A stretch of DNA of 12,106 nucleotides from an uncultured Eubacteriales bacterium (GCA_902775835.1 CACYNZ010000027.1:17067-29172); one strand, 5' to 3'. Shown: positions 1-8,107, counted from the first letter of the stretch. Made by a program: numbers and translations. The notes: a model not told the origin generated them from the sequence alone.

Positions 1-117
1 ATTGTGGTCAAAGGCGTGGAGGATACCATCCGTGTGGTCAGTGAGATTGCGCGCGACGGCATGCGTGAAACCGATGTGGAGATCATCCGGCACATGATTG
101 AGGAAGGCGCGAGATAA
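1..117 (+). CDS. 3' end of an unrecognised protein
   Basis: Frame 1 is open from the window edge to a TAA at 115-117, giving the last 38 residues of a protein whose start lies outside the window. The visible part is rich in charged residues and looks helical; it ends in a segment with the pattern RETDVEIIRHMIEEGAR. I do not recognise the family and propose no function. The stop is followed by a strong hairpin terminator at 160-185, which supports this being a true gene end. The gene runs towards the sugar operon on the other strand (stop at 200) and is probably unrelated to it. Confidence 0.6.
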   Translation: MVVKGVEDTIRVVSEIARDGMRETDVEIIRHMIEEGAR

Positions 118-153
118 ACCGAAAAGGCGCGGCTGCAGAGCCGTGACAGACAG

Positions 154-191
154 AAACAAGGGCGGATCAGTTTTGTGATCCGCCCTGTTTT
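154..191. terminator. Bidirectional intrinsic terminator between convergent genes
   Basis: A perfect 10-bp stem pairs GGGCGGATCA (160-169) with TGATCCGCCC (176-185) around a 6-nt loop. On the plus strand it is followed by TGTTTT (186-191). On the minus strand it is followed by TTGTTT (complement of 154-159). It therefore fits as the end of both the plus-strand gene stopping at 117 and the minus-strand operon stopping at 200. Confidence 0.85.
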
Positions 192-199
192 CATGGTAT

Positions 200-1462
200 T
201 CACTTGTCAAGCGCAATGCTGCGGCCCAGGTCCAGACGGCTTTCCTCCGCGGCCAGGGCGACCAGATGACTCTCCACGGAGCGCTCAATGGAGGTTAGGG
301 TCTTGCTGACGCCGATTTCACCGCGGACGAGGTCGATGAACTCATGGACCATGACGGCATCCCCGCCGCCGTGACCGGAAAAGTCATCTGCCAGCGTGCG
401 CACGTCGATGACCTCGTCTTCCTCGCCGAAGCGCATGATCTTGATGATGTTTGCCTTGGTGTCGCCGTAGATTTCGCCGCGCGTTCCCATGAGCCGGATG
501 GTTCTTCCGCCGTGGGCGGTGAAGGCGCACATGGTGAAGTTGACCGTGGCGCCGTTTTCCAGGAGCAGGTTCACGACCTGATGGTCCACCACATTGTTGT
601 CGCAGTCATAGACACAGCGGCCGTAGGGGCCGGTCTTCAGCGCGTCCATCAGCTTCTCGCGGGTGGGCTCAAAGGCAACCACGTTCTGGGGCCAGTCATC
701 TCCGGCTTTCTCGAACTGGTTCAGATAGAACTTGACCGCGTTGTAGGGGCAGTCGCTGACGGTGCAGTCCACGCAGCGCCTGGCGGCGCCTTCCGGTGCC
801 TGGTCCTTCCGGAAATGGGTCAGTGAGCCGTAGGAGGAAACCGCTTTGCAGTGCTTGCCGGTGAGCCAGAGCAGGATGTCCATGTCATGGCAGCATTTCT
901 GCAGGATCATGCAGGAGGAGAGGGCATCATTGCGCCAGTTGCCGCGCACGAAGGAATGGGCCTGGTGCCAGTAGCACACCTGCTCCATGGCCTGCACGTT
1001 CACGACATCGCCGATGATGCCGTCGTCAATGACCTGCTTGATCTTCTGATAGAAGGGCGTATAGCGCAGCACATGGCATACAGCCACCTTCCGTCCGCGC
1101 TGCTGCGCAATCTCGGACAGTTCCCTGCACTGACCGGGTTCCGGCGCGATGGGCTTTTCCAGGAGAAGATCATAATCCTTGAGCAGGGCTTCCCGGGCTT
1201 CCAGGTAATGGCAGCGGTCCGGCGTGCAGATCAGCATTACGTCGGCCAGCCGGGGCTGCGCGAGCATTTCCTCGGCAGAGGCATAGCAGGCGGACTCGGG
1301 AATGCCGGTGAGCCGGCGCATGCCGTCCAGCTTTTCCGGATTGATGTCAGCGGCAGCCACGATCTGCACTTTTTCCCGGGGCATGTTCATGATGATCTTG
1401 GTATAGGTATCCTGGCCGCGGCTTCCGCAGCCGGCGACCGCAACGGTGATGGGACGGTTCAT
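200..1462 (-). CDS. Gfo/Idh/MocA-family NAD(P)-dependent oxidoreductase with cysteine cluster
   Basis: A 420-residue protein, typical in length for the family. The N-terminal Rossmann fold shows the dinucleotide-binding glycine motif AGCGSRG (residues 10-16) and an acidic residue after the second strand (AAADI, 36-40). The family's EKP motif follows at 102-104, with Lys103 the expected catalytic or cofactor-contacting lysine. CCHDMDILLWL (190-200) is the usual substrate-side His/Asp segment. The C-terminal half contains C230-x2-C233-x4-C238 and C283-x3-C287, a possible metal or structural site. Known relatives oxidise sugars or polyols, and some act through keto-glycoside intermediates (GH109 belongs to this superfamily); the substrate here cannot be read from sequence. 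It is the last operon gene, 25 nt after the DUF5107 gene, with GGAGGA about 7 nt before the ATG. No signal peptide is seen, so it should be cytoplasmic. Confidence 0.88.
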   Translation of the reverse strand: MNRPITVAVAGCGSRGQDTYTKIIMNMPREKVQIVAAADINPEKLDGMRRLTGIPESACYASAEEMLAQPRLADVMLICTPDRCHYLEAREALLKDYDLLLEKPIAPEPGQCRELSEIAQQRGRKVAVCHVLRYTPFYQKIKQVIDDGIIGDVVNVQAMEQVCYWHQAHSFVRGNWRNDALSSCMILQKCCHDMDILLWLTGKHCKAVSSYGSLTHFRKDQAPEGAARRCVDCTVSDCPYNAVKFYLNQFEKAGDDWPQNVVAFEPTREKLMDALKTGPYGRCVYDCDNNVVDHQVVNLLLENGATVNFTMCAFTAHGGRTIRLMGTRGEIYGDTKANIIKIMRFGEEDEVIDVRTLADDFSGHGGGDAVMVHEFIDLVRGEIGVSKTLTSIERSVESHLVALAAEESRLDLGRSIALDK

Positions 1463-1487
1463 GTTTATTCCTCCAGTTGTTCTTTCT

Positions 1488-3548
1488 TTATTTCATACGG
1501 AAGTCCAGGTGCTCCGGCACCACGGTGTTCTTTCTTGCCCAGGCCAGGGATTCGTCGTCGCAGCGGCCATACTGACGCAGGGCAGCGGACTCGAAGAACA
1601 GATCGGACAGCAGCTCATCGCCTTCCCGCACATCCGGAACCACCAGGTCGGAGTGCAGAATCTCGTCTGCGGCATCCAGCCGGCCGGAGCGCAGAAGCGC
1701 GGCGGCGTACAGGATCCGGATGCGCCCGTTTTCCCTGAGTTCGTCGGACAGGCTGTCCACAAGACTGAGCATGTCTTCATATTCCTTGGCGGCAAGCAGG
1801 CAGGCCAGGGCTTCAATGACCAGCGGGCGCACGGGAGAGAGCTGTACGGCCTGCATATACAGTGCGCAGGCGGACTGCAGCTGGCCTTCCGTCTCGTCCA
1901 GCAGGGCGAGCCCGCGGAGTGCCCAGGGGTTGGCGGCGGCGGTCAGGGAACGCTCATAGCACTCCCGGGCCTGTTCCCGCTCATTCTCCGCGTGATGCAT
2001 GACAGCCAACTGATACTGACTGTACCAGTGATTGCTGCCGTTTGCAATGGCTTTTTCAAGCGCTTCCTTCCAGACGCTGCCCAGCATGTAGCTGCGGGGC
2101 GGAAGCATGGGATCCGGGCAGGGGAAGGTGCCCTTTTCGGCCAGCTCCATCCATGGCGCGGTGCACTGGTCCTGGTCCATGAGATTGATCGGGAGGCCGC
2201 AGGCGGAGAAAGCCTGTCCGCGCATGGCGGCTTCCACCGGCGCGAAGGAAACCGCCGGGGACAGAATACTGGACGGGTCCGACACGCTCTGGATGTCAAT
2301 CTCCTGACGCACGCGCTCGTGCCATGCTTCCAGCGTGTCTGCGGGCCGCTGCCGGTTGAGCTCGTCCAGGGCGTGGCGTGCGGCCGCCTGATAGTCCTGG
2401 GCGTGGATCACGGCGGGATCCGCCTGCAGAGGGCCGTAGCTTTCCAGCCATGACAGGCTCGCGCCGGCTTTCATGGGCAGATGCTCCAGCTGGGTGTGGG
2501 CAAGCCCGCTCTGCAGTTCCAGATAGGCGGAGCCTTTGCGGGACAGGAATTCCTGCCAGTGCCGGCCGCCCTTGGACATGCCCCAGACAAAGAGCTTGCG
2601 GCCCCGGAGCTCGCCGGTGGAGGTCTGGCACATGCCGTAGCCGTCACGGTTCAGGGCGGAGATGAAGGGCCGTGTGTCCTTCGGGACATCAAAGAAGAAG
2701 TCCATGGCCTGGGGCAGCGTGGTGGTGCGGGAGATATCCCAGTCCAGCGTGCCGCCGCTTTCCCGGGCCATTTCCCGGGCACGGCCGGCCAGCTTGTCCG
2801 CGTCCACGGTCATATAGGGAATATCCACCTTGCTCAGGTTCCCGCCGTACCCGTAGCGGAAAGCCTTGGAGGCGGGCACAATGACGCGCACGTCCTCGGC
2901 TTCATTGACGGCCATGTTGGACCACCAGTAGACGGCGGTGTCCTCCTGAAGCGTGTTGTCAATGCGCACGCGGACCATGACCTCCCGGGCATTTTCCGGC
3001 AGGAAGGCTTCCACGCGGTACAGAAGATGCCGGACGCGCTCGTACTGGAACATGCGCAGCAGCGGCGTGCCGTCCGCAAAGTGCAGTTCCTGGGTTGTCA
3101 GCCGGTCCATGGTGAAGGGCGTGTGCCCGATAATCCCGCAGTTCCATTCCATGCCGCCGGAAAACCAGGCGTTGCGCAGGGCAAGGTTGCAGGGCTGGAT
3201 CACCGGGTTCACGTGCAGCAGTTCCTTTCCGGCGTCCTTGTCAAACAGGGACCAGAGCCGGCCGCCCAGCGTGGGCAGGAAGGTGGCACGGATATGCGTG
3301 TTTTCCAGTACGGCCGTATCCAGGTATTCGGTGCGCGGGCTGCGCACATACCCGTCCTGCTTGGTGTAGGGCAGGATGGTATGCACCCGGCCCCAGCCCA
3401 TGTACCGGGCTTCCTCCTCGGAGACTGTGCTGCGGTCAATTGCGATGGCGGCATGCACGTCCCCGGCGCTTTTCAGGTCGGGCAGCGGGTTTTCCTCCCC
3501 GAGGGGAGAAGTGACGTAGGGCAGTTTATGCATGGTCAGCGTGGTCAT
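1488..3548 (-). CDS. DUF5107 domain protein with C-terminal TPR-like repeats
   Basis: A 686-residue cytoplasmic protein. Residues about 35-375 resemble the DUF5107 beta-sandwich, which is related to the galactose-mutarotase/glycosidase-like fold. Landmarks are LPTLGGRLWSLFDK (91-104), WFSGGMEWNCGIIGHTP (128-144, with acidic Glu134), WWSNMAVN (208-215), FVWGMSKGGRHWQEFL (320-335) and a QLEHLPMKAG...WLESYGPL block (353-374). Residues about 490-660 are helical with TPR-like spacing, for example a WYSQYQLAVMHHAENEREQA helix pair near 508-528. Proteins of this type are often longer, with more repeats, so this is a compact version (recollection). The exact reaction of the family is not one I can state; a role in recognising or processing a sugar is inferred from the fold and the operon. 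Its ATG overlaps the hydrolase stop as ATGA (3545-3548), pointing to translational coupling and linked function. Confidence 0.8.
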   Translation of the reverse strand: MTTLTMHKLPYVTSPLGEENPLPDLKSAGDVHAAIAIDRSTVSEEEARYMGWGRVHTILPYTKQDGYVRSPRTEYLDTAVLENTHIRATFLPTLGGRLWSLFDKDAGKELLHVNPVIQPCNLALRNAWFSGGMEWNCGIIGHTPFTMDRLTTQELHFADGTPLLRMFQYERVRHLLYRVEAFLPENAREVMVRVRIDNTLQEDTAVYWWSNMAVNEAEDVRVIVPASKAFRYGYGGNLSKVDIPYMTVDADKLAGRAREMARESGGTLDWDISRTTTLPQAMDFFFDVPKDTRPFISALNRDGYGMCQTSTGELRGRKLFVWGMSKGGRHWQEFLSRKGSAYLELQSGLAHTQLEHLPMKAGASLSWLESYGPLQADPAVIHAQDYQAAARHALDELNRQRPADTLEAWHERVRQEIDIQSVSDPSSILSPAVSFAPVEAAMRGQAFSACGLPINLMDQDQCTAPWMELAEKGTFPCPDPMLPPRSYMLGSVWKEALEKAIANGSNHWYSQYQLAVMHHAENEREQARECYERSLTAAANPWALRGLALLDETEGQLQSACALYMQAVQLSPVRPLVIEALACLLAAKEYEDMLSLVDSLSDELRENGRIRILYAAALLRSGRLDAADEILHSDLVVPDVREGDELLSDLFFESAALRQYGRCDDESLAWARKNTVVPEHLDFRMK

Positions 3549-5386
3549 GTGTCCGCCTCCTCACTCTGGCACACTGTGCCGTCCGGATAGGTAATACAGT
3601 AAGTGTTTTCCGCAAAATCCACGGTCACCCGGGTGCCGTCGGCAAACGTCGCGGCCTGGCGTGTGCGCGCTTCATTGAGGAAAAGGTGATCTGTCATCTT
3701 TTCCTTTGCCACATGCTGCTGCAGGCGGCGGATGACCTGCCACTGCCGGATGTTTTCCTGCAGATCTTCGCCTTCCAGGGTATCGCTCATATAGCCCATG
3801 CCGCCGTTGAGCAGGCACTGCAGGAATCCGGTGGTGCCCTCCGGAATGCCCCAGCCGCCGGCGGGCATCATCCAGGGGATGATCACGCAGTCATGATAGA
3901 CCAGGTTGAACAGCGGCACGGGAATGGCCACATCCGATGGATAGGGCGCCCAGTGGCAGAACACCTGGCTGTCCATGGCCCAGTCATTGACCTCCTCGGA
4001 GGAGGGTACAATGCCGCGGCTGGTCAGGTAGTGGAAGCAGCGCGCCCGGGCAAGAAGGCACTCGTGCCGGGTCATGCGGTGGCGCGGGTTGGCGCACTCG
4101 TCTGCCTCATTGCATGTGAACACATCCAGATAGGTGCCTTCCAGGTGAATGCTGTGCCGGAAGAGCTCCTCAAAATTCCGTTTCACATAGGCGGGGGCCA
4201 GGGAAGCGCAGAGATAGTTCTGCCGGCCGCCGGCCCAGATGGCATGCCCGTAGATGGATCCGTCCGGGTTCTGGCAGGCATTGTCCGGGTCATAGCTTGG
4301 CGCGTCCAGGTAATAGTCCCGGTACTGGTCATGAATGCCGAACATATAGCCCAGCTCCTGCATGGTGTCCGACAGCGACTTCATGCCTTCCCAGCCGCCC
4401 ATTTCCCGGCAGGCCGGGAGATAGTCGGGGTGCTGGTTGTCATACCCGGGCTGGCCCCATCCGTCCTGATGCAGATACAGCTGATCCACGCCCATGTCCT
4501 TCAGACGGCGCACCCGCTCCTCCCAGTGCCGGAAGGGAACGAGACGGTCGTTTTTCTCGGGATGCTCATGGTCATAGTAGCGGGATTCCGGGGTCACATG
4601 GCTTTTTCCGGCCACGTGCATGACGCAGCACCCGATGAGCCTGTCCACGTTCGGGTTTTCCGCGGCCTTTTCGCGCAGCGTCACCGGAACGCCCTCCTCA
4701 TCGGCAAGGCTGCGGTAGAGCCGGCACAGGTCCCGGTAGTCGCTGCCAGCGGGGAGAAAGCAGTAGGTTACCGTCCGGCCATAGGTCATGCGGCCCAGGG
4801 AGGGCAGGTGCCGCGCATAAATGCGCGTCGGGCCTCCGGCGGGATGCGATATGGCATACTTCGTATCCCAGGGCGCACGCACCAGGGCGAGATAGGAACC
4901 GTCAGGCGTGGTCTCACCCCACCAGGGCATATACGCGGCCTCGGAGCACATCTGCCCGTCAAAGGGTAGGCGCGCGCCGATCTCCTTCGGCCAGTCCCGG
5001 GGAATGAGCTGTCCCTGCATGGTGTTGACCACGGCCATGCTGCCCTCCTCATCGGCCATGAGGGGAGCCGGCCAGCGCACTTCCCTGACAGGGCTTGCGC
5101 ATTCCCGGAAAAATACCAGGGTCAGGTCCACAAAGCCGGTGGTGTCATTGACGAGTATCTGGGTCTCAAATTCCAGGTTGACATAGCCTTCAAAGTTCTG
5201 ATACCGCGTGCGCACGCCCTGGCCGAGACCGCTGCGGAAGGGGACGGTCTGGATCTCCCGGGCTGCGGAAAAGGGCAGGCGTGCACCGCTGGTGAAAAGG
5301 ATCTCCGGAACAAAGTCGGGGTCAAAGTGCCAGACACGGTTCCAGGCGGTAATACTGACGTCGGGGGTCAAGCGAATCTCAGACAT
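3545..5386 (-). CDS. Intracellular TIM-barrel glycoside hydrolase, GH129/GH101-like
   Basis: The preferred product is 613 residues, starting at ATG 5386 (MSEIRLTPD), where GGGAGG lies about 8 nt upstream. An in-frame longer version starting at 5509 would run through strong hairpins and a terminator and is unlikely. The N-terminal ~230 residues look like a beta-sandwich; a (beta/alpha)8-type domain follows, with strands such as VDQLYLHQDG (300-309) and YMFGIHDQ (347-354). TYLDVFT gives candidate nucleophile Asp421, and VPSSEEVNDW gives candidate acid/base Glu464 (or Glu465). The 43-residue spacing matches my recollection of the catalytic pair in bifidobacterial GH129 alpha-N-acetylgalactosaminidase. 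The protein also resembles DUF5696/GH101-type sequences. Without a signal peptide it would act on imported substrate. Glycosidase is fairly firm; the exact family and substrate are inference. Confidence 0.75.
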   Translation of the reverse strand: MSEIRLTPDVSITAWNRVWHFDPDFVPEILFTSGARLPFSAAREIQTVPFRSGLGQGVRTRYQNFEGYVNLEFETQILVNDTTGFVDLTLVFFRECASPVREVRWPAPLMADEEGSMAVVNTMQGQLIPRDWPKEIGARLPFDGQMCSEAAYMPWWGETTPDGSYLALVRAPWDTKYAISHPAGGPTRIYARHLPSLGRMTYGRTVTYCFLPAGSDYRDLCRLYRSLADEEGVPVTLREKAAENPNVDRLIGCCVMHVAGKSHVTPESRYYDHEHPEKNDRLVPFRHWEERVRRLKDMGVDQLYLHQDGWGQPGYDNQHPDYLPACREMGGWEGMKSLSDTMQELGYMFGIHDQYRDYYLDAPSYDPDNACQNPDGSIYGHAIWAGGRQNYLCASLAPAYVKRNFEELFRHSIHLEGTYLDVFTCNEADECANPRHRMTRHECLLARARCFHYLTSRGIVPSSEEVNDWAMDSQVFCHWAPYPSDVAIPVPLFNLVYHDCVIIPWMMPAGGWGIPEGTTGFLQCLLNGGMGYMSDTLEGEDLQENIRQWQVIRRLQQHVAKEKMTDHLFLNEARTRQAATFADGTRVTVDFAENTYCITYPDGTVCQSEEADT

Positions 5387-5392
5387 ATGCAT

Positions 5393-5400
5393 ATCCTCCC
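5393..5400 (-). promoter_or_regulatory. Ribosome binding site that decides the hydrolase start
   Basis: The minus strand reads GGGAGGAT here. Two in-frame ATGs lie close by: one directly after it (5392, too near) and one 8 nt from the GGAGG core (5386). The spacing selects the ATG at 5386. Confidence 0.7.
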
Positions 5401-5414
5401 TGAGCGCAGGTATT

Positions 5415-5462
5415 CGTGTGCGGGCACACGGGGCAGCGTCACGGAGCGCGTGGCGCTGCCCC
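5415..5462 (-). repeat. Tandem stable hairpins in the leader of the hydrolase gene
   Basis: Two inverted repeats lie back to back in the 167-nt gap between the binding-protein and hydrolase genes. The first pairs GGGGCAGCG (5430-5438) with CGCTGCCCC (5454-5462) and continues inwards with CACG/CGTG (5440-5443 with 5449-5452). The second pairs CGTGTG (5415-5420) with CACACG (5425-5430). They share base 5430, so both cannot be fully formed at once. They are not followed by a T-run and are better seen as RNA stability or processing elements than as terminators. Confidence 0.6.
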
Positions 5463-5480
5463 GTATACCCGAAACCGTAG

Positions 5481-5521
5481 AAAAGGGGCCGCTCCATTCC
5501 CAGTGGCAATGAAACGGCCCC
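5481..5521 (-). terminator. Intrinsic terminator or attenuator after the binding-protein gene
   Basis: On the minus strand GGGGCCG (5521-5515) pairs with CGGCCCC (5491-5485) and TTTTC follows at once. The 23-nt loop contains a weaker CATT/AATG pairing. It lies 33 nt after the binding-protein stop (5554). As the genes beyond it are functionally linked and have no obvious promoter of their own, partial termination (attenuation) is more likely than a full stop. Confidence 0.65.
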
Positions 5522-5553
5522 GGCTTAACCGGACGGACCGGCTTCAGGCTGTC

Positions 5554-7116
5554 TTACCAGCCGTACTTTTCAGCATACTCAGTGACGACCTGAGTGGCTT
5601 CTTCCCAGCCTGCCGCATAGGCACGGGCCTTCATGTCGGCAAACATGGTGTCCACATCCTCGGTGCCGCTGATGATTGCCCAGTACTCGGTGTTGAAGTT
5701 GAAGGCATTGGCATCAGTGACAGCATTGTCATCAATCAGCATGGGTCCGATTTCGGGATACACGGGGTTCTGATTGCGCAGTTCGCAGACCGCGGCGCTC
5801 AGAGCCTTGATCTCGTCGTTGTACTTGTCATACTTCTCAACGTTCGGCAGAGCCGCCATTTCGAAGCCCCAGGAAGTCCAGTGGGTGACAGTAATGCAGG
5901 GATACTTGGTGGGCAGCACAGAAGCGTTGCCGTTCTCATCGCGGATCAGCTTGACATTGCCGGCTTCGTCGATGGTGTAGTCTTCGCCTTCCAGGCCCAG
6001 GCGCATGTACTTGCCGTCGCCCAGCAGGTATTCATAGAAGGCCAGGAAGCGGTCCATCTTCTCCTCGGTGATTTCGGGAGCGAACTGAACAGCCACCATG
6101 CAGGAAATGTAGGCGTCCATGTGGGTGGGATCACCCTTGTTGGTGCCCAGGGCACCCACGACGTCCACGCGGTCGAAGGGGTTCACGTCGGGGTTGGCGG
6201 CGCCGTAGTACTGGGTCATCACGTTGCTGATCCAGTCAGCATCGGCATTGCGCACGCATACGCCAAACTGGTTGGAGGAGAACTTCTGCAGACCTTCCTT
6301 CCAGGTGGTGGCGGCGAAGTCAGGATCGATGGATCCGTCTTCGTACATCTTGCGCATCCACTTCAGGACTTCGGCATTCTTGTCGTCCAGGGCGCCGAAG
6401 AACCAGTTGCCGTCAGCATCCTTGTTCCAGTAACGGTTGGAAACACCGGTGGAATCGAAGAAATACCGCAGGGTGCCCATGCCGTCGCCGGTGAGGCCGA
6501 AGGTATCGGCTACGCCGTTGCCGTCGGGATCGTTATGGGTGAAGGCGTGGCAGACTTCATACAGTTCTTCCCAGGAGCGGGGCATTTCCAGGCCCAGGTT
6601 GGCCAGCCAGTCCTTGCGGATGAACAGGCCCTTGCGCTCGGCGATGTAGATGCTGGGATCCGCAGAGTCGGGCTTGGGCAGGAAATAGTATCCGCCGTAC
6701 ATGTTGTGCACCAGCTGGGAAACAGCGTCGTTTTCCAGGCGGGCCTTGGTCAGGGGATACTTGTCAATGAGTTCCTGAGGAATCTCAGCCACCAGTTCTT
6801 CAGGGATGAACTGGGTGATTTCCTGGGTGTAGTAGAGGATGTCAGCGGTGAAGACTTCAGGCAGGTTGCCGTCCACGGCAGCCAGCTGGGTCTGGGCGAA
6901 ATCACCGTTGTAGTAGTTGACATCGCTCTGCTGGAACTCGATGCCGAAGTTGTCCCGGATGAAGGCTGCCATGGCGTCCGTCTCGGGATTCCAGGAGAAG
7001 GGTTCATCATCGCTGTCGGCGGTGATGGTCAGAATCTCACCGTCGTAGGCGAAGGCAGTGGCCGTCAGCGCAAGCATAAGGGCCAGGGCCAGAGCAAACA
7101 CTTTCCACAGTTTCAT
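5554..7116 (-). CDS. Extracellular sugar-binding protein of an ABC importer (LplA/CUT1-like)
   Basis: A 520-residue exported protein, the usual size for the large binding proteins paired with LplB/YtcP permeases. It begins with Lys2 and Lys5, a hydrophobic core (6-22) and a signal peptidase I type site AFA|YD after residue 23. There is no cysteine in the lipobox region, which is unusual for a Gram-positive binding protein. A calcium-loop-like segment NDPDGNGVADTFGL (195-208) is typical of this group. Aromatic residues that could stack on sugar rings are plentiful (WTSWGF at 413-418, YWNKDADGNWFF at 229-240). It is the third operon gene, 64 nt after the second permease. AAGGAGGT sits about 6 nt before the ATG and is the strongest ribosome site in the operon, fitting the high level usually needed for binding proteins. 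The ligand cannot be named from sequence. Confidence 0.92.
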   Translation of the reverse strand: MKLWKVFALALALMLALTATAFAYDGEILTITADSDDEPFSWNPETDAMAAFIRDNFGIEFQQSDVNYYNGDFAQTQLAAVDGNLPEVFTADILYYTQEITQFIPEELVAEIPQELIDKYPLTKARLENDAVSQLVHNMYGGYYFLPKPDSADPSIYIAERKGLFIRKDWLANLGLEMPRSWEELYEVCHAFTHNDPDGNGVADTFGLTGDGMGTLRYFFDSTGVSNRYWNKDADGNWFFGALDDKNAEVLKWMRKMYEDGSIDPDFAATTWKEGLQKFSSNQFGVCVRNADADWISNVMTQYYGAANPDVNPFDRVDVVGALGTNKGDPTHMDAYISCMVAVQFAPEITEEKMDRFLAFYEYLLGDGKYMRLGLEGEDYTIDEAGNVKLIRDENGNASVLPTKYPCITVTHWTSWGFEMAALPNVEKYDKYNDEIKALSAAVCELRNQNPVYPEIGPMLIDDNAVTDANAFNFNTEYWAIISGTEDVDTMFADMKARAYAAGWEEATQVVTEYAEKYGW

Positions 7117-7143
7117 AGGGTTACCTCCTTATATTGATATGAC

Positions 7144-7169
7144 CAGAAAAGCCGCGTGGGCTTTTGCTG
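7144..7169 (-). repeat. Hairpin between permease and binding-protein genes
   Basis: AAAAGCC (7147-7153) pairs perfectly with GGCTTTT (7159-7165) around a 5-nt loop, and CAG/CTG extend the stem after one bulged base. It lies in the 64-nt gap between the two genes and ends about 20 nt before the ribosome site of the binding-protein gene. It may be a weak attenuator or an RNase barrier that protects the downstream message. Confidence 0.5.
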
Positions 7170-7180
7170 CGATGGGAAGA

Positions 7181-8107
7181 TCAGCCCTTCACGGCGCCGA
7201 TGGTCATGCCCTTCTCAAAGTACTTCTGAATGAAGGGATAGATGATGACCATGGGCAGGGCGGTAGCAACGGCACAGGCCATTTTCAGGCCGGTTTCATT
7301 GAGGAAGATTCGGTTGCCTGCGGCATCCCTGAGGCCTTCCATGTGCTGCATGTCGGCCGGCCGGGTTTCCTGCACCACGAACATGCGCACGATGAGCTGC
7401 AGCGGGTAGAGCTTTTCGTCGCGCATGTAGAGCATGGCGGCGAACCAGCTGTTCCAGGTGCCCACCGCCACAAACATGGCGATGGTGGCCAGGGTAGGAA
7501 TGGACAGTGGATAGATGATTCTGAACAGGATCGTGAACTCGTTGGCTCCGTCAATGCGCGCGCTTTCCTCAATGGAGGCCGGCAGCTGACGGAAGAAGGA
7601 GCGCACGACGATAAAGTTGAACACGCTCACCGAGTTGGGAATGATCAGGGCCAGCAGGTTGTTGGACCAGTTCAGGGTTTTGGTGATGTTGTAGTAGGTG
7701 GGAATCAGGCCGCCGGAGAAGAACATGGTGATGAGCAGATAGATCATGAAGAACTTCTGTCCGATGAGATCCCCGCGGCACAGACCGTAGGCCAGCATCG
7801 AGGTGACCAGGGTGGAGACCAGGGTGGCACTGATTGTGATGAGGATGGTGATCATGTAGGAACGCGGAATCAGGGATGTGCCGAACATGTACCGGTAAGC
7901 TTCCAGTGTAGGCTCGGCAGGGAAAATGATATAGGGTTCCCGCATGTATTCCACGTTGCTGGTCAGAGAGATAGCCACAATATTGAAGAAGGGAAAAAGG
8001 ATGATGATGACGATCAGGGCGAAAAACAGGATATTGCATGCATTGAAAATGTGATCGCCCAGGGAGCGCTTGATCTTGGTCGGCTTCTGGTGCAGAGACT
8101 GTTCCAT
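7181..8107 (-). CDS. Sugar ABC transporter inner-membrane permease, YtcP/MalG type
   Basis: A 308-residue membrane protein with about six hydrophobic segments (roughly 25-47, 85-108, 116-138, 150-170, 203-226 and 275-294). The cytoplasmic EAA loop that docks to the ATPase reads EESARIDGANEF around 180-191, with the invariant Gly at 187, and RIIYPLSIP follows. The C-terminus EKGMTIGAVKG is characteristic of YtcP-like permeases. It forms the translocation channel as a heterodimer with the permease encoded just upstream, 37 nt away. AAAGGAG precedes the ATG by about 8 nt. No ATPase gene is present in the window, as is common for this group, which often uses a shared MsmX-type ATPase. Confidence 0.93.
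   Translation of the reverse strand: MEQSLHQKPTKIKRSLGDHIFNACNILFFALIVIIILFPFFNIVAISLTSNVEYMREPYIIFPAEPTLEAYRYMFGTSLIPRSYMITILITISATLVSTLVTSMLAYGLCRGDLIGQKFFMIYLLITMFFSGGLIPTYYNITKTLNWSNNLLALIIPNSVSVFNFIVVRSFFRQLPASIEESARIDGANEFTILFRIIYPLSIPTLATIAMFVAVGTWNSWFAAMLYMRDEKLYPLQLIVRMFVVQETRPADMQHMEGLRDAAGNRIFLNETGLKMACAVATALPMVIIYPFIQKYFEKGMTIGAVKG

Noticed and set aside
5387..5509. Longer N-terminus (41 extra residues) for the glycoside hydrolase
   Set aside because: The extension would translate strong inverted repeats and the terminator-like stem, has no ribosome site at 5509, and a good site points to ATG 5386.
5416..7137. Long plus-strand open frame (573 codons) opposite the binding-protein gene, and similar long frames opposite the other operon genes
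   Set aside because: These are antisense shadows of high-GC coding sequence. They have low-complexity His/Gly/Val-rich translations, no ribosome sites and no recognisable domains.
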